A stretch of 64,000 bases of DNA, taken from NCBI RefSeq assembly GCF_000143415.4, contig NW_003314296.1:1498302-1562301 (forward strand). The letters are read 5' to 3'. How positions within the stretch are numbered: position 1 is the first letter of the stretch; every line of letters begins with the position of its first letter. The notes beneath the pieces are model-generated. The model made no database searches and had not been told where the DNA came from. It saw nothing but the letters and a program-made list of their open reading frames with translations. The position numbers and the translations under genes were made by a program. This stretch comes from Selaginella moellendorffii. Taxonomy: Eukaryota > Streptophyta > Lycopodiopsida > Selaginellales > Selaginellaceae. Positions 1-11,209 of this stretch are shown piece after piece.

Positions 1-734
1 GAGTGCACAATCAAGGATAGGAGCAAAAAGCTATTGGCTAAGAAAAGAGTCATGGGAATTATGGGAAAGAATCCAAAAGGCAAGGTTAGGCTAAGAACAC
101 TAATGTGTTGGGTGTTAACGAATTGTGGGAAAGGCAATGTTATTGCACGGATGGATTCCCGATTCTTCCGATTTGGCAAAAGCGGAAGCTCCAAGGCAAA
201 GAGCGGTAAGGTAGCCAAATAATAGAACCCTAACACAAATTATGATAATTGAAACTTAGTGCCCAAGGTGGCACAAAATAGAAGAGAGGATGATAGTGCC
301 CTTAAGTAGAGAACTTCCTAGGATGGGGAAGTGGAGTTACACAATATGTGCAATGCAAGGTGTCGGAGACACCTAGGAAATTGATTTCAAGAAGTCAAAA
401 GTAAAAGTTCTAAAGTGCAAAAGTTATATCGATGGAAACTGAGACTACTCGAAAAGGAGTAATGGGATTGAGATAGAGATGGTGTCTCTAACAGATTTAA
501 CAAGAACTAAACCAATAAAAGGAGAAAACCACTACAAGTCATCCAATCAGTCTTTAAGTTGGAGAGACTATCCTCCTTAGAGGATGGGTAAGACATGGTG
601 AGCCTTCGATATCAAACCATTGACGAATATTGGTGAAGTGCCAAGAATGGAAAGGGTAATACATGTTGGTATTATTTTATAAAATAGTTTATCGTTTGAT
701 GACGACATCGAACTTCGTCTATGGGTGGTGGAGT
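1..734 (+). mobile_element. 3' end of internal region of a family-1 LTR retrotransposon, cut by window edge
   Basis: This stretch follows 18075-18850, the last internal part of the complete family-1 element, in order and orientation (for example the shared run around 90-150 and 18160-18215). It ends in the same purine-rich tract (about 722-733) directly before an LTR that starts TGTGAGACAC. It is more diverged than the complete copy, so it is older. The short open frame at 34-222 also has a counterpart in the complete element (18102-18293). It has no recognisable domain and is not called as a gene. Confidence 0.8.
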
Positions 735-939
735 TGTGAGACACAAAATCCCTAGGCCCTAAAGTGGAGTCGAAAGGGTGCCACGTGGTAGTGGCCGAAG
801 CGAAAGCCAAACGAACGTAATACCTTTGAACTAAAAGCTTTGACTTGAAAGGTTGAGAGTGGGAGTGGAACTCCCAACAAAGTGCTTGAGGAACAAGCAC
901 AAAGCAAGCAATAAGTGAGTTTCTAGAAAAGGAGTCCGA

Positions 940-1275
940 GATGGAGTCCGAGATGGACCCGAGATGGAGTCTGAGATGGACCTGAGATGGACCCGAGATG
1001 GAGCCCGAGATAGACCTGAGATGGAGTCCGAGATGGACCTAAGATGGAGTCCAAGATGGAGCTCGAGATGGAATTCCGAGAAGGACTTAAGATGAAGTCT
1101 GAAGTCGAGATCGAGACCGAGACCGGGACTGAGACCGAGACCAAGGCCGGGACTGAGACCGAGACCGAGATCGAGACCGAGCCCAAGCCCAAGTCTGAGT
1201 CTGAGTCCAAGTCCAAGTCCGAGTCCGAGTCCGAGTTCGAGTTCGAGTCTGAGTTCGAGTTCGAGTTTGAGTCTG
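940..1275. repeat. GAGTCC/GAGACC/GAGATGGA minisatellite within family-1 LTR
   Basis: Degenerate 6-mers (GAGTCC, GAGACC) and 12-18-mers (GAGATGGAGTCC, GAGATGGACCC types) run in tandem. All unit lengths are multiples of three, so frames stay open on both strands and give artificial SESE, RPRP, SDSD and LGLG peptides. Confidence 0.9.
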
Positions 1276-1620
1276 AGGGGGTGAAAGCCCAAAGCATTTG
1301 TCTCCCAGACCCTGGGGGGTTTGGTGAGCTCCAAAAGTATAGTAGGGGGAGGACTTTAGTGGAGTCAGTTTGGCCAGGAAAGGCCAGTTTGTCCCAGGAA
1401 GGCTGTACCCAGGTGTTGGGTGATGGGATAACCACTGGGAAATCCAAAACTAGAGTGAATATAGACGGACAAGCAGGGTAGTTTGGTGAAGTGTTCAGGA
1501 GTTGACTCTAGTTCCCTCGAGAGATTGAATGGTCGATGCTCCCAGTCCAAGTGTGGGTGGCACTACCTACTTGGATACCTGGTGTGGCTCAACGAAGCCT
1601 CGCTCTAAGCCCATGGCTAA

Positions 1621-1625
1621 AGCAC
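1621..1625. repeat. Left target-site duplication of the nested solo LTR (AGCAC)
   Basis: AGCAC lies directly before the TGTCGC start of the solo LTR and is repeated directly after its CTACA end at 2758-2762. Confidence 0.85.
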
Positions 1626-2757
1626 TGTCGCGAATGTGACTTCAGGTATCGAAAGTTACCTGTCGGCTAGTCCTTTCGAATATTCTTTCCTTACTGCCAT
1701 GATGGCAGGAGGTTGGTATTGCTGGACCCGTTATCAGTTTCCCACTTGAGCTAGTTGAGAAACTGGTCAATGAACATGCACTTAGATTGGATAAACATAA
1801 GGTAGGAACCCTATGTGTTTCTTGCTGAGCATACTTGGCCTGGTTTGAGAAACTTGTGTCATTGGCTTGCACTTGCTAGTATCAAGAACCCCCGCGATAT
1901 TGAGATTGGTCCCTCAATATCGCTAGATGATAGCTTATCGTGTCTGCCAAACACCCTCGCTATCATGCCCTTTGTGTTAATCTCAATTCGGTCCCAAATG
2001 CTATTTATGGAAAGTGTCTAGATTCGCTCATTTGGCATATTTACGGAATGTAGAGATCGGCTTGAACACAATGGTGTTCGTCCCATGTCCAAATTCGCAA
2101 TCTAGGGACATTCCATATTTAGTAAGTTTTAAGCTTGTCCCAGAGACTAACTCCTGATACTAAGGGAGGCTTGGGGTGAAAGCCCAAAGCGTGTGTTCCT
2201 CAAGGGGGGGGGGCTATGGGGGGTTCCAAATGTATAGTAGGGATAGTGGGTAGGTCGGGCATGGCCGACCAACCTGAGGCATAGTCTAGCTCCCGCTTGC
2301 ATGCCTGTCCTTGTTCTGCGTCCGGCTTGGGTCTAAGCCCAAGTTCCATTCCATGCTAGCTGGTGGAGTACCCATGTCCTCGCGTTAGGCCACCAGTATG
2401 CCAAAATAGCGCTAGACTCCGTTTGGCTCTGTTTTGTGTGCTGGTCCTGGCATTGGGATGCTGGTTACTCCAGAACTGTTCCAAGTCGCTCCGGGCTCCT
2501 GTCCCTTCGCTCTTTGGGCTTTATGCTTGGGAGTTGCTCCGTGGTTCGGTTCCATCACTCCTAGGCTCCACGCTTGGGAGTTTGGCACCGTTCCTTCGTT
2601 CAGTGGCCCAAGGCCCTAAACCTCAGGTTCCTGTGGACACGTGGCATGTGACATGTGGCATCTGTCACGTGGCACAAAGAGGGTTTAGGTTCCGCTTCGT
2701 GGTGTTATCCTATGGTAAATCACCATAGGATAAAGGGTCAAAACCACGTGCGCTACA
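1626..2757 (+). mobile_element. Solo LTR of family 2, nested in the family-1 LTR
   Basis: This 1132-bp element starts TGTCGCGAATGTGA and ends CGTGCGCTACA (TG...CA). It is flanked by a perfect 5-bp duplication AGCAC (1621-1625 and 2758-2762). Removing it restores the family-1 LTR sequence. No internal region is present, so it is a solo LTR, as left by LTR-LTR recombination. Further copies lie at 34684-35760, 37009-38081 and 54660-55030, and on the minus strand at 7004-7665. Confidence 0.9.
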
Positions 2758-3408
2758 AGCACCCAAAGGTGGAAGGCGGGGAGAGTACCCATGAGGCTTA
2801 CGTAGGGCCACGATGTTCCGAAATGTTGTCCCAAAGGCCCATACTATGGAAAGGAAGAGGAGCAGTCCTCTGATGTAGTGACCAAGGATACAGTCGGGTG
2901 GTGAGGAAGTCCCAGCCCGTGGGACTTAGTGGTCGAGTCTGTGGACCTTGATCTAGTGGCAATGTTGGCGAACACGGCCATAGGCAGAAAGGGACTTGGT
3001 GAGGACCAGAAAAGGGATATTGGGGAAGGCTATTCCCCATGTCTATAGGCATTTTAAGGAGGCTAAGGAGTGGATCTGAGATGATCACTCATGGACGGAT
3101 GGCCTAGTCTTTGAGAGATGGGACTGTGACGTAGGTGGTGTAAGACCACCGGTGTGACCAAGGTGAAGGGGCATGGCCTTAGTGTAACAGGCTGATATAT
3201 TGGTGGTACCTTGGGGTGTCGGTCATGGGATCGGACATGTGGAGCACTTGGACTAAGTACAATGGTTGAGGGGCTTGGATGTCATTCTTGGGGCTAGCAA
3301 GTCCTTAAGTACAAAATAGGACTTATGGAGGTTGTGAGTGAGACTCTTCAAAGTGGTTGGAGATGTGGTTAAGTGAGTAAAGTAAAATGGAAAATTTAGT
3401 TGCTTATA

Positions 3409-3883
3409 GCACTGTCTCTCGAATCGTTCTTTTTGGTTGCTTATGATTCACCACGCTTCCTTGCAAGTTCATGCCCTCATGAATGGAAGCTAAGAGCCGC
3501 AGCTCTCCCGAGAGCCCCACTCTCTTGACACCCTACCCCTCGAATCGAGCCTAGCTAGAGTAAACTTGACCTACTAAATATCAATCAACATGTGATGTGA
3601 TTCCCCTATCCAACTAATAGAATTGGACTTGAAACTTGTCTCTGATATCAAATGTAAGCCCCTAAGTTTGGACTTCTTGAAAAGTCACTAGGATTTCAAT
3701 ATTGAATTTAGTGAGCTTTGTATGCCAATGAGTTTGCTTTAGCATAAGCTTTAGTTACGTAACAAAGTAGCTTAGTGTGTTACTATTTGCATAAAATCTG
3801 GTATTTCCACCAAAATAGTGTCTCCAATATTCTAATGTTGACACTATAACAAACATCTCTTTCTCATAGGTTAGCCATCTTCA
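3409..3883 (-). mobile_element. Unassigned repeat with LTR-end plus primer-site signature (minus strand)
   Basis: No coding sequence is seen. On the minus strand an LTR-like end GGGGCTTACA (about 3662-3653) is followed after two or three bases by a sequence close to the initiator-Met tRNA primer site (TGATATCAGAGAC, about 3650-3638). This suggests a third LTR family whose LTR extends rightwards and whose internal part is lost to the left. No partner LTR was found, so this is weak. Confidence 0.4.
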
Positions 3884-6819
3884 TTAGGTTTCATCCAATT
3901 TCTTGGAAAAAAATGCAATAGGACAACCGTATCGCCTTAACATGACACCAATCACATTGTCACAATCTTGTCGCAACATAGCATCTATAACATAGCCAAA
4001 TGCATCACAATACACTTCGAAGGGTTTATCAAGTTCTGGGATATTGAAAATAGGAACTAAAGTCAAGATTTCCTTCAACCATACAAAAGCACGTTGATAA
4101 GTTGGTGTCTAATGAAATGGTATATTACTCTTCATTAACTCAATTAACAAAAAGCAATACTTGCAAAATTGCAAACAAACTTATAATAGTATCTTGCCAA
4201 ACCGAGAAAAGAATGAACATTTGATACAGTGGTGGGGACTTTATAAGACTTTACCACTTCCACTTTCTTTGGATCTACCTCAATTATGCCACTACCAACT
4301 ATATGCCCAAGAGAATTCATGTATAATTGTCCAAAAGTGCATTTATTTTTCTTAGCATACAATTTGTGTTCATGAAACTTCTAAAACACTAGTTCCAAGT
4401 TTTTCAAATGATCCTCCAATATTTCATTGAAGACTAGAACATCACAGATATATAGAACAACAAATGTGTTTGAATAATCTCTAAATATTCCATTCATCAT
4501 TGTATTAAATGTTGCTAGAACATTACATAACCCAAACAGTATGACAAAGAATTTATAGGATCCATACTAAGTCTTAAACGCTGTCTTCTTCACATCCTAA
4601 TCTGCCACCCATATTTGATGATACCTGGACTACAAATCAAGTCATATAAAATACTTAGCTTTAAGATTTGGTCAAACAAGTCATCAATATAAGATAAAGT
4701 ATAACTATTTTTGACTTTGATGTTTTTGAGTGCCTAATAATCAATACACATCCTCATAGTACCATCTTTTTCCATAACAAAAAGGATTGGTGCTCTATAA
4801 GGTGACTTTCTTGGTTGGATATGACTTTTGTTAGAAAACTTCATGAGTTTCTTCTGGAGTTCAGCCATCTCCTTAATGTTCAAACAATATAGAGCCTTTG
4901 TAGGTGGTTTAGAACTTAGAACAATCTTAATCCAATGATGAACCTCACGGTTAGAAGGTAGTTTTGGTAGCAAATCTTTTAGAAAGATATCTTGATTCCA
5001 CTTTAACAACTCTAATATTTCCTTTGGTACAAAATCAACCTCATCACCAATTCAAATTGAATCACCATCACCTTTAGCTTCCATCACTTGAACCCAAAAA
5101 GTCCGACATCCCTTCTTATTTGCTTTTGAGCAGCTCTCATAATCAGGAACTTAACATCTCAATCCTTTGAGGAGTGCTTTTACAACTGGAAGGACACATT
5201 ATGACGTCCTTCTAATATTAACATGATGTGACTTTGTCTAGCACCATAAATCTCTTTTATATATTTGTTGAGGAAATCTATACCAAACATCATTTGAAAA
5301 TCTAGTATCTTCAACACTATCAAGTCCAATATTTCTTTCCACTTGGATATTTTTATTAGAACATCACTTATAAATATTTTGATTACTTGCCCACCTTCCA
5401 CAAACTGGAAGTTTATGGGCAATATCTACTTAACTTTCAATCTTAACAACTCTACTAAGTTTTTAGATATCACGCTGAGTATAGCTCTTGTATCAATCAT
5501 CACTCGAATTTAGTGTCCACGGACAAAGCCTATTAAATACATGAACGAATTAATGTTTGCATTGATTATGAGAAAATCTTGAGGAAAGTAACAAAAGTAA
5601 CTCACCTCCTCTTCCTCATTGTCTACATTGACCAACTTGTCAACCCTTTCAGCTTCACCTCCACCGTTTTCCTTCATGACATTGACGTAAGACTTTATTT
5701 TATGCTTATTAGAGCATTTTGAGGACATATATCCTATCTCTTCACAATAGAAGAAATGACCCATATTACTTGTTTTGCTAAGAGTAGGTTTCACAAGTTG
5801 CTACTGCTTGTACCCACCAAAAAGAGAAATAGAAGGCCTATAACTAAAAGAACCTACTGATGGTCACCACTACCTTTGTTAACCATTGTTTGTGAACTTT
5901 CATGGCAAAACCTTTTTCCCACCCTTTGTTTCCGATCATCTTGTTTATTCCTAGAGTTTTTATTCTTGTCCAAGGTATTAGCATATGGTTGCTGATATTG
6001 TTCCATGAGTGAATGACTGAAAGCAATTTATTGTGCTACCTCTTTACACTCTAGGTACATCTTCCACTTAAACTTCAAAATCTCATTACAAGAAAGTGAG
6101 CTTAAACCTTCTAGGAAATAACTTTGAGCATCTTTATCACTCATATTTGCAATTATAATGCACTTCTGAGCAAATGCATTAACATAATGTATAGGGTCCC
6201 CTTGCTACTTTAATCGTCACAACTCCGCATGAAGTCTCAAACCAAGATTGTCCAACAAGTATTCCTTATGGATATGAGACCACATCTAAGTCCAGCTTTT
6301 AGTCTGCTCTTTTTCAGCACACACCTAGCACCACCAAGTTTTGGCATGATCGGTGAAAAAGGACTATATACACACAACTTTTGTATGATTATCTACACTT
6401 GCTGTTATGAAATAGTTTTCCATATCATAGACCCAGTCTTTTAAAACTTGATAGTCCCGCATGCCTTTGAAATTAGGTAGTTTCTGAGGCTTGAACTTTG
6501 AAACTCGTGCAATCGGGGCTGGTTGTAAAACTTTATCATCCTCAAAACTTGAAGAGGAGTCCGGCTTCTTAGGTTTAGTCAGTTTAGCTAGCTTAGCTTC
6601 TTTCTTTTTCTTCTTGTTCTCTTTCTTCAATTTGTGAACTTTCTTTTGTAAATTATTGATCTCAATTTCTTGAGTTGTATGCTACAATGCCACAGCATCA
6701 AACTCTTCCTCCTTTGACTTAGCTTTAGCCTTGTCCACAGTACCTTTAGCAAGAGTTTCCTCCTCTTAATGTGCTTGTGTAGAGGTTTCAACATCCTCAG
6801 CACAGTTCCTTTTCACCAT
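3884..6819 (-). pseudogene. Decayed Ty3/gypsy gag-pol polyprotein
   Basis: Read leftwards, the order is gag start (about 6819, MVKRN, in-frame stop soon after); gag core (6630-6364, ending YQVLKDWVYDMENYF); a damaged zinc knuckle (YCEEIGYMSSKC, about 5760); aspartic protease remnant (5470-5180); reverse transcriptase (5009-4370) with YRAPILFV and MRMCIDY; the thumb/RNase H linker with SFLGLARYYYKFV (4362-4144); and RNase H with VYCDAFGYVIDAMLRQ (4078-3884). The reverse transcriptase catalytic motif reads YICD instead of YxDD (about 4437-4462), and stops and frameshifts separate the blocks. No integrase is seen. Gag, protease, RT and RNase H in this order is the Ty3/gypsy layout. The RNA is primed from the adjoining family-2 LTR. 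It is certainly inactive. Confidence 0.85.
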
Positions 6820-7003
6820 CTTGCTCGTTGCATGCCTCTATTAGTAACTAAATATGTATACAATGTTCTTACCAAAGGGTGCAATCCAGCTAATCCTACA
6901 CAGATCACTTGAATCTACTAAAAAAGTCTCTGTGTATGCAACTTGAGTCAAAATTTCAAAAAGTTGGATAGGATTTTGCTGAGACAATTCCTCTAATACT
7001 AAA

Positions 7004-7665
7004 TGTAGCACACTTGAATTTGGAGCTGAACTGCAAGCCCATTACATTATGAAATGAGGGTCCAGTACACACTCAATCTTACAAACACAAGCTCCTCATA
7101 TCCAACACCTACATGTAAATTAGTGTCAAACGTTGTCTGGTATGACTTCAGTATACAGGTGGCCTAACATGAGGAGGAGGGTACCCCACCACCTAGAGCA
7201 GCATGGAGCTTGGGTTTAGACCCAAGCTGGATGTAGAACAAGAAGCAACATAGCCCAATAGGAGCCAAACTAATGTCTTAGATGGTAAGATATGCATTAA
7301 AACCACTATCTTTATTATACATTTAAAATCCCTAATAGCCCCTCCCACCCTCTGTTTTTGATCACCTTGTTTATATACAGGTGCCAGATATGGGGAGTTG
7401 ATGCTGTAAAATTGAGTGTGTACCAGACCCTCATTTTGTAGTGCAATAGGCTTAGAGTTTGGTATACTAGTGGCCAAACATGAGGAGGAAAGTACCCCAC
7501 CAACTAGAGTAGCGTGGATCTTGGGTTTAGACCCAAGTCAGATATAGAACAAGAAGCAACACAGCTCAACGGGAGCCAAACTAATGTTTCAGATGGTTTG
7601 ATATATATTCTAACCATTATCTTTATTATACATTTGCAACCCCCTCCCCCTCCCCCCAATTGAAT
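7004..7665 (-). mobile_element. Family-2 LTR remnant serving as 5' LTR of the gypsy element
   Basis: On the minus strand the left end reads GTGTGCTACA, the family-2 terminus, followed by a degenerate tRNA-iMet primer site (about 7001-6989) and then gag. The interior matches the family-2 solo LTR in reverse (for example 7150-7240 against 2330-2400). A segment of about 300 bp is duplicated in tandem (about 7150-7330 and 7455-7630), both carrying a CTTGGGTTTAGACCCAAG palindrome. The 5' end of the LTR is missing. Confidence 0.65.
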
Positions 7666-7668
7666 TCC

Positions 7669-8415
7669 CAATGTAAGTGACTAAATTTTCCATTCTACTT
7701 TAGTCATTTAACCACATCTTTGACCACTTGGAGGAGTCTTATTTATAACCTTTATAAGTCTTATTCTTGACTTAAGGACATGCTAACCCCATGAATAATA
7801 TCTATACCACTTAGCTTTTACACTTGGTCTAAGTGCTTCATATGTCTGATCCCATGATAGAAACCCAAAGGTATCACTTATATATCAACTTGCTACACTA
7901 GGCTAGATCCATTCACTTTTGTCTCATGGGTAGTCTAAATTACCCCACTTATTTGTTCATGTTTACTCTAGTTTTGGACTCTTCAATATTTATATCATCA
8001 CCCACCACACGGGTATAGCCTTCCTTGGTCACACTAGCCTTTCTTGGCTAAACTGGTTCCACTAAATTCTTACCCTTACTATCCTTTTGGAACTCACCAA
8101 ACCCTCTAGGGTCTGGGAGACAATTGCTTTGGGCTTTCATCTTGGACTTGAATTTGGACTCAGACTTGAACTCAGATTTGAACTTGGACTCGGTCTTGGT
8201 ACTAGTTTTGGTCTCGGTCTCAATCTTGGTCTCAGTCTTGGTCTCGGTCTTTATTCAGTCTTGGTCTTTGTCCGTTCTCAATCCCTATCTTGGACTCTTT
8301 CTCAGACTCCATCTTGGAATTCTACTTGAACTCCATCTCGGACTCCTCTGAGACTCCTTCTGAGACTCCATCTCAAATTCTTGTTCAGACTCTATCTCGA
8401 AATCTTGCTCAGATT
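7669..8415 (-). mobile_element. Truncated family-1 LTR, inverted
   Basis: The reverse complement of the family-1 LTR end (the run around 14690-14735) is found at about 7669-7720, and the reversed body continues through the GGGTCTGGGAGACAAT block (about 8107) into a decayed GAGTCC-type array at about 8140-8410. The TGTGAGACAC start is missing. The open frames at 8087-8472 are array artefacts. Confidence 0.75.
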
Positions 8416-11209
8416 GTAAATCTTATCTCCCAAATAGATATGTGTAGGTCAAGTGACCTTACTAATGCATAGGTACATTTTGACAATATGAAAGGGTATT
8501 GGGTTGGCCAACCATGAGAGCTCATATATATGATTCGAGATAGTTATTTTTTCTTACTATCTTAAAATGGTTTTAAGCATTACTCTTTTTATAGGCTATA
8601 TTTTAACTTGACAATTGTAATAAGAGAATTTAAAATACAAGACCAAATAGCCTAGGAAATATTTTGAAAGTCCCTCTTTGACATTGTAATGAAGCGGATT
8701 AGTAAGCCTGCCAACTTTTGCAGTTTCATGGCAAATGGGGCTAGGGCTAATTGGAATGGTGTCTAGGAAATTTTTCAAAATGGTTAACCCCTAGAAGGTT
8801 GTGAGAAGACTTGTGAGTTCCATTGGGCTTAAAGCCTAAACCAAAAATACCACCTTATTAAGCTAGGTTTTTAATTAGCATTTAAGGAGTTGTGTAAACA
8901 ATAACAAGTTGCACCTTTTGAAAAAGAGCATGAGGCAAAAGCAAATAAAATCTGAATATGGTGGTGTGAAGATGGCTATACGGATATAAATTGGGATGGT
9001 GGGAAATTAAGATATTCTAATGGGGATATAACTCTCTTCAAGTTGGTTTTTCTTTTTTCTTCTCTTTTTATTGCTTTTTAATATTATATTTTTCATTAGG
9101 ATTAACCACTTTAGGATCTCATATACACCCCAAATCTCTCAGAGAATAAACGTTGAAGCTAGTGTTCCTCTAAGGTAGGAAAACGGAAGATGAGTATATA
9201 TAAAGTATGTCTATTAGATTTGATACGTGCTATAGAGTAGTCTTCAAAAGCCTTGGCATTTAAGGAAAGAAGATACATGGGAATAAGACCTTCAATTGAT
9301 ATGTTACACAATCTGATGAAAAAGAAAGTGACTTTACCAGCATGAACAGTTATAGTAGAGGAAGTGGTCTACAACATATATATGGAGTACACTCTTTGAG
9401 CTTTTATTGGTGATATAAAGACCATCCGCTTAAAGCATTACTTTTCCTTTGTTGGTGAAGAAGTTAGCACGGACTTTAGAGCAAAAAGCTCTCACAAGCT
9501 TGATGTTAAGTATTATTTTGCTCCAAGACACTACTCCAGACTGAGCTACTTCAAGTGGCTGATGAAGAAAATGCATCATAACATATTAAAATCACTTACC
9601 ATCGCGTGGAGTCAAAGTAATAAGCAATCTACTAAGTGCTAACAAAATCCAATGTAAGGTATGTGGGAATGTTTTTAAGGGGCAAATGTTAAGTTTAAAT
9701 CCGTGGTGATAAGTCTACTTTAATTCTAACCCCATGTTCTATGGGGAACAAAAACAAATAAGATTTTCAAGATAGTGCTAGTTATATTGCTACAACACTA
9801 AAGCCAACCATACGAAGTGGCTTGAAGACACTATAGTGAAAGACTATTAATGTTTATTCCCTATTAATATTATAAACTTATTATACTTTATATAATTAAT
9901 AAAAGAATATTTTTTCATTTCACATTTCATTTCACATCATATCAACCATTAAACTCTATTGGCAATAAACAACCTTACTTCAAAACCTACTGACTAGTAT
10001 AGCTAATATTTGCAAGTGTTCTTTTCATAATACTGCCTATAGTACTCATGTGTCTCCATTTCTGTATTTACCATTTCAAAAAATATTTTATAGTAGTCTT
10101 TCTTAGTGTGTCATAAGATTATATTGTAAGCAACTAAAGAGAATAACTTAAAAGACAATCTATAAGGTTTAAATATAGAAAAAAATGGCCCATAAATAGA
10201 AGTGTACCCCCTTTTCCAATTAGTTAAGGATCTTGGGATATTTGAGGTTAAACATCCTTGGGTTTGAATAGTATTGGGTTGGGTGACCACCCGGGAATTT
10301 TAAATTCAAAAGCTTACACATATATGCCATCATATTGATCATTACCATTATTTCTATTATATACCATTATATTGATCATTACCATTGTTTCTATTGAAAG
10401 TCACTAAAATATATAGGGCATTTCTTAAAAGTCATGAAATTGCAATTTTTAAAAATAAGTAGGAGAGTATTCTTTTTCACCTAATTTTTTACACCCTTTG
10501 TCATTACATATATCTTTATCTTGTAAGAAAGATTGCAAGAATTAAAATTATCAATATTAAAATCTAAAGATATATATGTGTATTTTTCTCTCTTTGAATA
10601 AAAGTGCAAGTGAAGTTCTATAAATTCTAAATACTATACTATGAAAAATCCCTCAAGAATGCATTCTAGAGAAGAATCAAGTCTCTCTTTTATATGTAAT
10701 AAACTTACATCAATGGTTGTGTTTTTTCCTTTCAAACAGCTATATAGCCTTATATAGAATCTTATTTCAAATTTAATAGTTTTTAAATTCTGAAAAACCT
10801 AACATTTACTAGCCAAAAATCACGAAGTACAAATTTGAGGAAGTGACAAGAATACTTTTCTGCAAACATCTGATTTTATGTTCTAACAAACATCTCTATT
10901 ATGGCATATAATTAATATTTAAATTGTTAGAACAAGAATTGTCCTTTAGAACATTTTTATTTAAATAATATGTAGAGAGTTATAAAATTATTAGGATTGT
11001 CATAACCTTAATATTTTAAAGTTTATAATATTTATATTAAATTATAATTGAAAATTGAGCTCAACTCGTGAGCTTAAGAGTGGTCCACACTCAATAGAGG
11101 TGAATGCTACTGTTGTTACTTGTGTTCAAGAACAAAGGCAAGAATGTGATTGTGGCCATGATCACTACCATACATGTGATGAGGTTGGCCACACATATAA
11201 GTGTTTTCA
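8416..11209. other. AT-rich non-coding stretch, no gene seen
   Basis: No convincing open reading frame or domain was found on either strand. It contains a 5S rRNA-like fragment (10228-10297) and a roughly 38-bp imperfect tandem pair at about 10326-10395. Confidence 0.6.
10228..10297 (+). pseudogene. 5S rRNA-like fragment
   Basis: The segment follows the 3' half of plant 5S rRNA: GGATC, a decayed region ending in GTTAAACATCCTTGGG, then GAATAGTATTGGGTTGGGTGACCACCCGGGAA, which resembles the box-C promoter area and the following conserved stem. Substitutions occur throughout and the 5' half is not recognisable, so it is not functional. It may be a dispersed 5S pseudogene, a 5S-derived SINE, or the 5S-bearing LTR of a Cassandra-type TRIM element. 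No LTR partner was recognised. Confidence 0.6.

Larger units (their letters stand above)
735..3408 (+). mobile_element. Family-1 LTR interrupted by a nested solo LTR
   Basis: The sequence aligns with the family-1 LTR at 12995-14735: the TGTGAGACAC start, a GAGTCC/GAGACC repeat array at about 940-1275, the block 1278-1620, and after the insertion 2763-3408. It ends in GCTTATA where the intact copy ends in GCTTACA. Without the nested insertion it is about 1.54 kb, shorter than 1.74 kb, partly because the repeat array is contracted. The long overlapping open frames here (831-1334, 923-1447, 1044-1481) come from the low-complexity array and are not genes. Confidence 0.85.
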
